Origin: Cyclobacteriaceae bacterium
GTDB lineage: Bacteria > Bacteroidota > Bacteroidia > Cytophagales > Cyclobacteriaceae
Assembly: GCA_028284125.1 (NCBI GenBank)
Contig: JANQSI010000004.1
Span: forward strand, 186,001 to 250,000
DNA: 64,000 nt
Direction of reading: 5' to 3'
The first letter of the stretch is position 1, and each line of letters starts with the position of its first letter. Shown here piece after piece: positions 59,045-64,000 of the stretch. Both the position numbers and the translations under genes were made by a program. The notes under the pieces are model-generated. The model was not told where the DNA came from, made no database searches, and saw only the letters and a list, made by a program, of their open reading frames with translations.

Positions 59045-60319
59045 TTAAAATCCATTTTGATGATATCGCTTATAAGCCGCTTCAGATAAAGCCTCTCGAT
59101 GCTTTGGATGAGCGATGGAAGTGAGAAGTTTGGCCCGTTCAACCAGATCCTTACCAAACAGATTTACTGCCCCGAATTCCGTGACTACCCAATGAACATG
59201 AGCTCGAGTGGTGGTGACTCCCGCACCAGCCTTTAACATGGGAGAGATTTTGCTTTCACCTTTTTTTGTACATGATGCAAGCGCGATGATAGCTTTACCA
59301 TCTGGTGAAAGTGATGCACCGCGGATGAAGTCCATCTGACCTCCAACTCCAGAATACTGATATGTTCCAATGCTGTCGGCACAGACCTGACCTGTAAGGT
59401 CAATCTCAATAGCACTATTTAACGCGATAACTTTTGGATTTTTACGGATAAGCGTAGTGTCATTGGTAAATGAAGCTTCTTTGAATTCCAGCATTGGATT
59501 GTTGTCAATGAAATCATACAGGTTTTGAGATCCAAACGCAAAGCAGCTAACTATTTTTCCTGGAAGTACTTTTTTAAACCTTCCGGTGATTACTCCTTTT
59601 TCTACAAGAGGTAAAATTCCATCCGAGAACATTTCGGTATGGACACCTAAATCTTTGTGATTAGTGAGCTGTGAAAGAACTGCATCCGGAATTCCTCCAA
59701 TTCCCATTTGTAACGTCGATCCATCTTCGATCAATTCAGCAATGTGTTTTCCGATTTTCTTTTCTTCCTCTGAAAGCACCTTGGATTGAATCTCAAACAT
59801 CGGGTCATCACTTTCGACACCATAATCAATTTGATTAACATGAATAAATCCATCTCCATGGACTCTCGGAACATTGGGGTTAAATTCTACAACCACATGC
59901 TTAGCAGCTCGTATAGCCGCCAATGTGACATCAACGGAAGTCCCAAGCGAACAATAGCCATGCGCATCGGGAGGAGAAACTTTGAGCAGAGCTATATCTA
60001 CTTTTCGGCTACCGCTGGTCAGTATTTGATGGATTTCGCTTAGAAAAACAGGGATATAATTTGCTTTTGGGTTGGTGTTGATCGCTTGTCGAACATTCGA
60101 TCCGACAAAGCAACTGTACATATTAAATTTAGATGAGTCGTGATCGATATAATCAGCCTTTCCTTCTGTATGAATATGAATTAGGTTCACGCCCGATTCG
60201 GAGCAATTCTCCGTTAAGGATTTCACCAGTTTGTTTGGTGTCATTGCAGCGCTGTGTACGAAAACGTTGTGCCCCGATTTGACCACCGAAAGGGCTTCTT
60301 TTAGGTTCGTTATTTTCAT
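59045..60319 (-). CDS. acetyl-CoA hydrolase/transferase family protein (4-hydroxybutyrate CoA-transferase-like)
   Basis: VSPPDAHGYCSLGTSVDVTLAAIRAAKHVVVEFNPNVPRVHGDGFIHVNQID, LQMGIGGIPDAVLSQL, HTEMFSDGILPLVEKGVITG. Confidence 0.92.
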   Translation of the reverse strand: MKITNLKEALSVVKSGHNVFVHSAAMTPNKLVKSLTENCSESGVNLIHIHTEGKADYIDHDSSKFNMYSCFVGSNVRQAINTNPKANYIPVFLSEIHQILTSGSRKVDIALLKVSPPDAHGYCSLGTSVDVTLAAIRAAKHVVVEFNPNVPRVHGDGFIHVNQIDYGVESDDPMFEIQSKVLSEEEKKIGKHIAELIEDGSTLQMGIGGIPDAVLSQLTNHKDLGVHTEMFSDGILPLVEKGVITGRFKKVLPGKIVSCFAFGSQNLYDFIDNNPMLEFKEASFTNDTTLIRKNPKVIALNSAIEIDLTGQVCADSIGTYQYSGVGGQMDFIRGASLSPDGKAIIALASCTKKGESKISPMLKAGAGVTTTRAHVHWVVTEFGAVNLFGKDLVERAKLLTSIAHPKHREALSEAAYKRYHQNGF

Positions 60320-60333
60320 TGGTGAAATGCAAA

Positions 60334-60358
60334 AACCTGACTTTGGTGAAAAGTCAGG
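60334..60358 (-). terminator. intergenic terminator/attenuator inside the gene cluster (minus strand)
   Basis: CCTGACTTtggtgaaAAGTCAGG with AAAAA on the + strand (U-run on minus), between the DsrE-like and CoA-transferase genes. Confidence 0.65.
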
Positions 60359-60381
60359 CTTCTTAGTGTAATTACAATTTT

Positions 60382-60891
60382 TTAAATAAAGAGTACATGA
60401 GTACCGTCACCTTTGGCACGAGCGTAGAAATCTCCTACTGTTAGTACTCCGTCAATTTCATCGATTAGTTTGTCCTTGTTCAAATGAAACATGTCCATAG
60501 CGAGCCTACACGCCCACAGTTTCGTTCCAGAGGCTGAAAGTATTTCCAAAAATTCTCCTACAGGTGGGATATCCAGTTTCTCCATTTCATTCTTCATCAT
60601 TTTGCTAGCAAGCGCTTCCATGCCAGGCAATCCTCCTAGCATGGTCGGCATATGCATCGCAGGGTTTCCTACTGTAGCAATGTGCAAATGATTAAGTTTC
60701 TCTTTTTGAATGGCTTCAAGTCCGAAGAAGGTGAAAAAAATCTCTGATTCTATTCCTTCCATTCTCGCTCCATTGGCTAGAATGAAACATGCGTAGACAT
60801 TATCAATAGTCGCTTTGGACAGGATAAGCATCATTTTTTTGACCGGCTTCTCATCCTTCGAGACTTTCGCTGATTTTTCTAACGTTTCCAT
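60382..60891 (-). CDS. DsrE/DsrF/DrsH-like (DsrE2-type) sulfur-relay protein
   Basis: KMMLILSKATIDNVYACFILANGARMEGIESEIFFTFFGLEAI..GTKLWACRLAMDMF. Start taken at METLEKSAKV; the track start at 60921 overlaps the TusE-like gene. Confidence 0.88.
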   Translation of the reverse strand: METLEKSAKVSKDEKPVKKMMLILSKATIDNVYACFILANGARMEGIESEIFFTFFGLEAIQKEKLNHLHIATVGNPAMHMPTMLGGLPGMEALASKMMKNEMEKLDIPPVGEFLEILSASGTKLWACRLAMDMFHLNKDKLIDEIDGVLTVGDFYARAKGDGTHVLFI

Positions 60892-60911
60892 TTTCTCTCT
60901 GTTTATGATTA

Positions 60912-61223
60912 TCAGATACAACTAACTGGTTTAGGGATGCCAGCAATCCTACTGGCTTTTTTTAGTGGTCCTCCAGGAAAAAGTTGATAGAAAGTTTTAA
61001 TATCCACAACGCCACTTTTTCCAATTTTTCGAATAGTCAACGGGATATCATTTTTGTATTGATCTTGGATGAAATCAAGAACCTCCCAATGCTTAGGTAG
61101 CAATTCGATTCCTTCTTCTGCCGCGATTTCAGTTGCTACAGCTTTGTTCCACTGCTTTAAGTCCGTCAAATATCCTTCCTCGTTGCAATCAATTTTGGTT
61201 TCAGCATATGTTCTTTCGCTCAT
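60912..61223 (-). CDS. TusE/DsrC/DsvC family sulfur-relay protein
   Basis: DCNEEGYLTDLKQWNKAVATEIAAEEGIELLPKHWEVLDFIQDQYKND..KTFYQLFPGGPLKKASRIAGIPKPVSCI. Confidence 0.94.
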   Translation of the reverse strand: MSERTYAETKIDCNEEGYLTDLKQWNKAVATEIAAEEGIELLPKHWEVLDFIQDQYKNDIPLTIRKIGKSGVVDIKTFYQLFPGGPLKKASRIAGIPKPVSCI

Positions 61224-61242
61224 GATTTTACTTTTTTAGTTG

Positions 61243-62496
61243 TTAAGATTCTATTCGTTCCGGCTCGTCTATTTCTTTGCCAGTCATACTCATGGTCGGC
61301 GTGACGAAAGGAATGTGTTTCCCCTGCAGCAGCATGTTCCAGTAGACCCAACGAAAAGCCATTTTCCCCAAATGATTCATGTGTGTTTCTTTCAAAAGAC
61401 TTAATGGACCTACACCAGCAAATGGGAAAACTCCTCTTACCGGTTCCTGGGTATAGTTAAAGTCAATTAAGAGTGCTTTGCCATGCCCCGTTTCAACAAA
61501 GCAATTGGCATGGCCATCAAACTCTTTTTTCAATTCTTTGCCTTCAATGAAGCGAAGAATGTTTTCTGTCAAGATTTCGGATTCAAAGTGCGCTACCGAA
61601 CCGGCCTTTGATGCGGGTAAATCTGTTGCATCACCTATGGCAAAAATGTTATCCTTGATTTTGGTTTGTAGGGTGTTCCTATCGGTAGGAACATAGTTGA
61701 GGTCATCGCCCATACCAGACCTTGCCACCATTTCATCACCCATGTTGGTTGGCACAGTGACTAGCAAGTCATACTCAACTTCTTGTCCGCCATAATCAAT
61801 AATCTTATTGTTTTCAGTATCAACTCGTTCGATGTTAAAATCAGGAACCAATTTGATGTTTTTCTGTTCTAGCAAGTGTCCCAGCGCTTCAGTCGCTTTT
61901 GGTTTGGTAAAAGCTCCTGACAAAGGAGTCACGTACGTGATGTCCACTTTTTCTCGAATTCCCTTGTTGAGAAAATAGGAATCAGCTAGAAAGGAAAACT
62001 CCAGTGGTGCGACCGGACATTTAATGGGCATTTCGGCGATATGGACCACAAGTTTTCCTCCGGGCCACATTCTCAATTTATTCCTCAGGTTTCTGGCTCC
62101 TGTGTAGGTATAAAAATCAAAGATTGATTTTTGCCATTGTTCGCCAAGCATTCCTTCGATTTCCTCAGGAGCAATGTGGGTACCGGTGGCAATGATCAAT
62201 ACGTCATAATTCAAGACAATTCCATTTTCCAGAAAGACCTGATCATGCTCCTTATCAATCCGATCGATGGTTCCATGTACCAAATGAATTTCTTCAGGAA
62301 TGAACTTCTCAGTGGGTTTTCTTATTTGTTTTCTCTTGATTAAATCAAAAGGGAGATACAGAAATCCTGGCTGATAGTAGTGAGTTTCATCCTGATCCAC
62401 GATGCTTATTTCCCACTCTTTCGGCAACACTTTGAGCAGGTGGTTTGCCATTATTGTTCCAGACGTACCAGCTCCTAAAATCAATAGCTTCTTCAT
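61243..62496 (-). CDS. FAD-dependent sulfide:quinone oxidoreductase-like protein
   Basis: KKLLILGAGTSGTIMANHL, MPIKCPVAPLEFSFLAD, NIFAIGDATDLPASKAGSVAHFESEIL, TYTQEPVRGVFPFAGVGPLSLLKETHMNHLGKMAFRWVYWNML. Confidence 0.9.
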   Translation of the reverse strand: MKKLLILGAGTSGTIMANHLLKVLPKEWEISIVDQDETHYYQPGFLYLPFDLIKRKQIRKPTEKFIPEEIHLVHGTIDRIDKEHDQVFLENGIVLNYDVLIIATGTHIAPEEIEGMLGEQWQKSIFDFYTYTGARNLRNKLRMWPGGKLVVHIAEMPIKCPVAPLEFSFLADSYFLNKGIREKVDITYVTPLSGAFTKPKATEALGHLLEQKNIKLVPDFNIERVDTENNKIIDYGGQEVEYDLLVTVPTNMGDEMVARSGMGDDLNYVPTDRNTLQTKIKDNIFAIGDATDLPASKAGSVAHFESEILTENILRFIEGKELKKEFDGHANCFVETGHGKALLIDFNYTQEPVRGVFPFAGVGPLSLLKETHMNHLGKMAFRWVYWNMLLQGKHIPFVTPTMSMTGKEIDEPERIES

Positions 62497-62680
62497 TTGA
62501 ACAAGTTTTATCTTGCCTCAAATGTCTAGCTGATCAAATAAAGGGAATATGATATCCGTCAAGAACAGAACTAATGTTCTTCAGGTGGGTTTGGATAGCT
62601 AGGTTTTGGAAGAATCAAGAATTTTTGGAAAGCTTATTCTGAGAAAATGCTAAAAAGTTATTTAACTCAATGACTTTCAA

Positions 62681-64000
62681 TTATGGTTTTGAAGGGTCAA
62701 ATTTCCACAACTCACCTCCCTTGTCAGTAGAAGTAAAAATTAGATATCCAATATCTCCTATTTTAAAAGAAATAGGCCTCCCCCCATTAAAACCACCTTC
62801 AATTGACTCGGATTCCCAACTATCCCTTTCCTCTACATATCTGTAAAAATTGCTAGGTCCAGTTCCAGCATAGGGTTTTCCGTTTAAAACGAATCCAGGA
62901 CCTACTTGACTATTGAGAGCACGAAATTCCTCCCAAATATCAATTGTTGGGTTGTATTTTCTACTTGAATGAAATGTTATATAGAAGGCTTCATTGTCAT
63001 CAGCGAAAGGTTGACGAAATGATGAAATGGTACCAATATCTGATGGTAAATCTTTGAGGCGGTTCCAAGTATCAAATTCGGCATTATAGCACCAAAAGTC
63101 AAGGAAATCAAAGTAATCGAAGTTTCTTATTGCTCTTCCTCCGCCAAAAAAACCTCTATTCTTTATAGAAAATCCAATTGGTGATCTTCGGGCATCACCT
63201 GGAAAGTCATCTTTTCTTAACCATGTTTCGCCAGATGAGTTAAATTCCCAAATTTCATTAAGATTTACATCCTCTTCATTTACTCCTCCTATAATGTATG
63301 CTTTAGTATCAATAGCTACTACTACCGCGCCATATCTTGGTCCACCAGGAAAGGAACTGATTTGAGTCCAAGAATCGTTTTTCTCATCGTATTTCCAAAA
63401 ATCATCGAGTAAATCAAAATTGTTGCTCAGACCAAGACCCACATAGGCTATATCTTCTAATGTAAAGCTTACTCCGTATCTACGATCGGCTCCTGGAAAG
63501 TCATTCAATCGAGTCCACCGACCTTCATAATCAAAAGCAATTGCATTTTCGAGTTTTCCGACTTGATCAAGAACTTCTACACTTACAGTAGCGTTCAGGT
63601 TTACGCTCAGTTTGGGGTCTGACATAAGTCGTCCGAAATTGACAACAATCTTCTCATTACTGGTACTAATTATATTTCCATATTTATCCTCAAGCATTAC
63701 TTTGTTTTTTAGAGCTATTGGATTAAAATTCTCTCCAAAAATTGTTATTTCACCATTGTAAAAAGTCTCAATTTTTGGCGGAGATACCGAATGAATTATT
63801 GGAGGCTTTAGAGCAATTGATTCAAATTGCATACACCTCCCTGCAACACAATAGTTCAGAATATTCCCAGATGATTGTGAAATTTCGTTAGGAGTTAGGA
63901 ATTCAACCTGGTCTTTTGAACTGCTAACTACTACAGCTGAAGTAGATCCAATTTCAATTGTGTTGTTCTCATTAATAAAACTTAAGTTTTCTCCATGTAT
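62681..64000 (-). CDS. Kelch-repeat protein with IPT/TIG domains (5' end beyond the window)
   Basis: The ORF-track start at 63832 is an internal Met. The frame stays open to base 64000 (IHGENLSFINENNTIEIGSTSAVVVSSSKDQVEFLTPNEISQSSGNILNYCVAGRC-M). TIG-like IHSVSPPKIETFYNGEITIFGENFNP; kelch repeats DFPGDARRSPIGFSIKNRGFFGGG etc. Confidence 0.85.
   Translation of the reverse strand: MHGENLSFINENNTIEIGSTSAVVVSSSKDQVEFLTPNEISQSSGNILNYCVAGRCMQFESIALKPPIIHSVSPPKIETFYNGEITIFGENFNPIALKNKVMLEDKYGNIISTSNEKIVVNFGRLMSDPKLSVNLNATVSVEVLDQVGKLENAIAFDYEGRWTRLNDFPGADRRYGVSFTLEDIAYVGLGLSNNFDLLDDFWKYDEKNDSWTQISSFPGGPRYGAVVVAIDTKAYIIGGVNEEDVNLNEIWEFNSSGETWLRKDDFPGDARRSPIGFSIKNRGFFGGGRAIRNFDYFDFLDFWCYNAEFDTWNRLKDLPSDIGTISSFRQPFADDNEAFYITFHSSRKYNPTIDIWEEFRALNSQVGPGFVLNGKPYAGTGPSNFYRYVEERDSWESESIEGGFNGGRPISFKIGDIGYLIFTSTDKGGELWKFDPSKP

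Noticed and set aside
1-64000. Antiphage defence island, retron, prophage or BGC
   Set aside because: No reverse transcriptase, nuclease/helicase defence pairs, phage structural genes or NRPS/PKS/RiPP enzymes seen; only the hicBA module qualifies as a TA element.

Overview
The window is a Bacteroidota (probably Cytophagales-type) chromosomal segment. It is densely coding, with no rRNA, tRNA, CRISPR array or intact IS element that I could see. Housekeeping genes include aroA, aroB, proline dehydrogenase, lysS, a Sua5-type tRNA modification enzyme, an FKBP-type PPIase, ssb, a GreA/B-like factor and an M48 CAAX protease. Lineage-typical accessory genes include two TonB-dependent receptors, one FecI/FecR system, a second three-gene ECF sigma/anti-sigma operon, a LytTR two-component system, PorP/SprF divergent from a giant gliding/T9SS type-B surface protein, a T9SS type-A BNR protein, a hicB-hicA module, an orphan PilJ-like MCP, and an SQR/TusE/DsrE2 sulfur-relay cluster. 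The strongest non-annotated signal is a pair of about 190-nt homologous intergenic elements (9115-9304 and 42061-42250). They differ by several compensatory changes across predicted stems, end in rho-independent terminators, and contain mutually exclusive helices; I read them as a structured ncRNA family I cannot name. A second signal is seven small GTCAT...GAAG..ATCT hairpin modules at four intergenic loci with covarying stems (REP-like). Other items are tandem terminator-ended elements downstream of lysS, three small ORFs missing from the ORF track, and CDSs truncated at both window edges. Product names come from motif recognition by eye; no database search was run.
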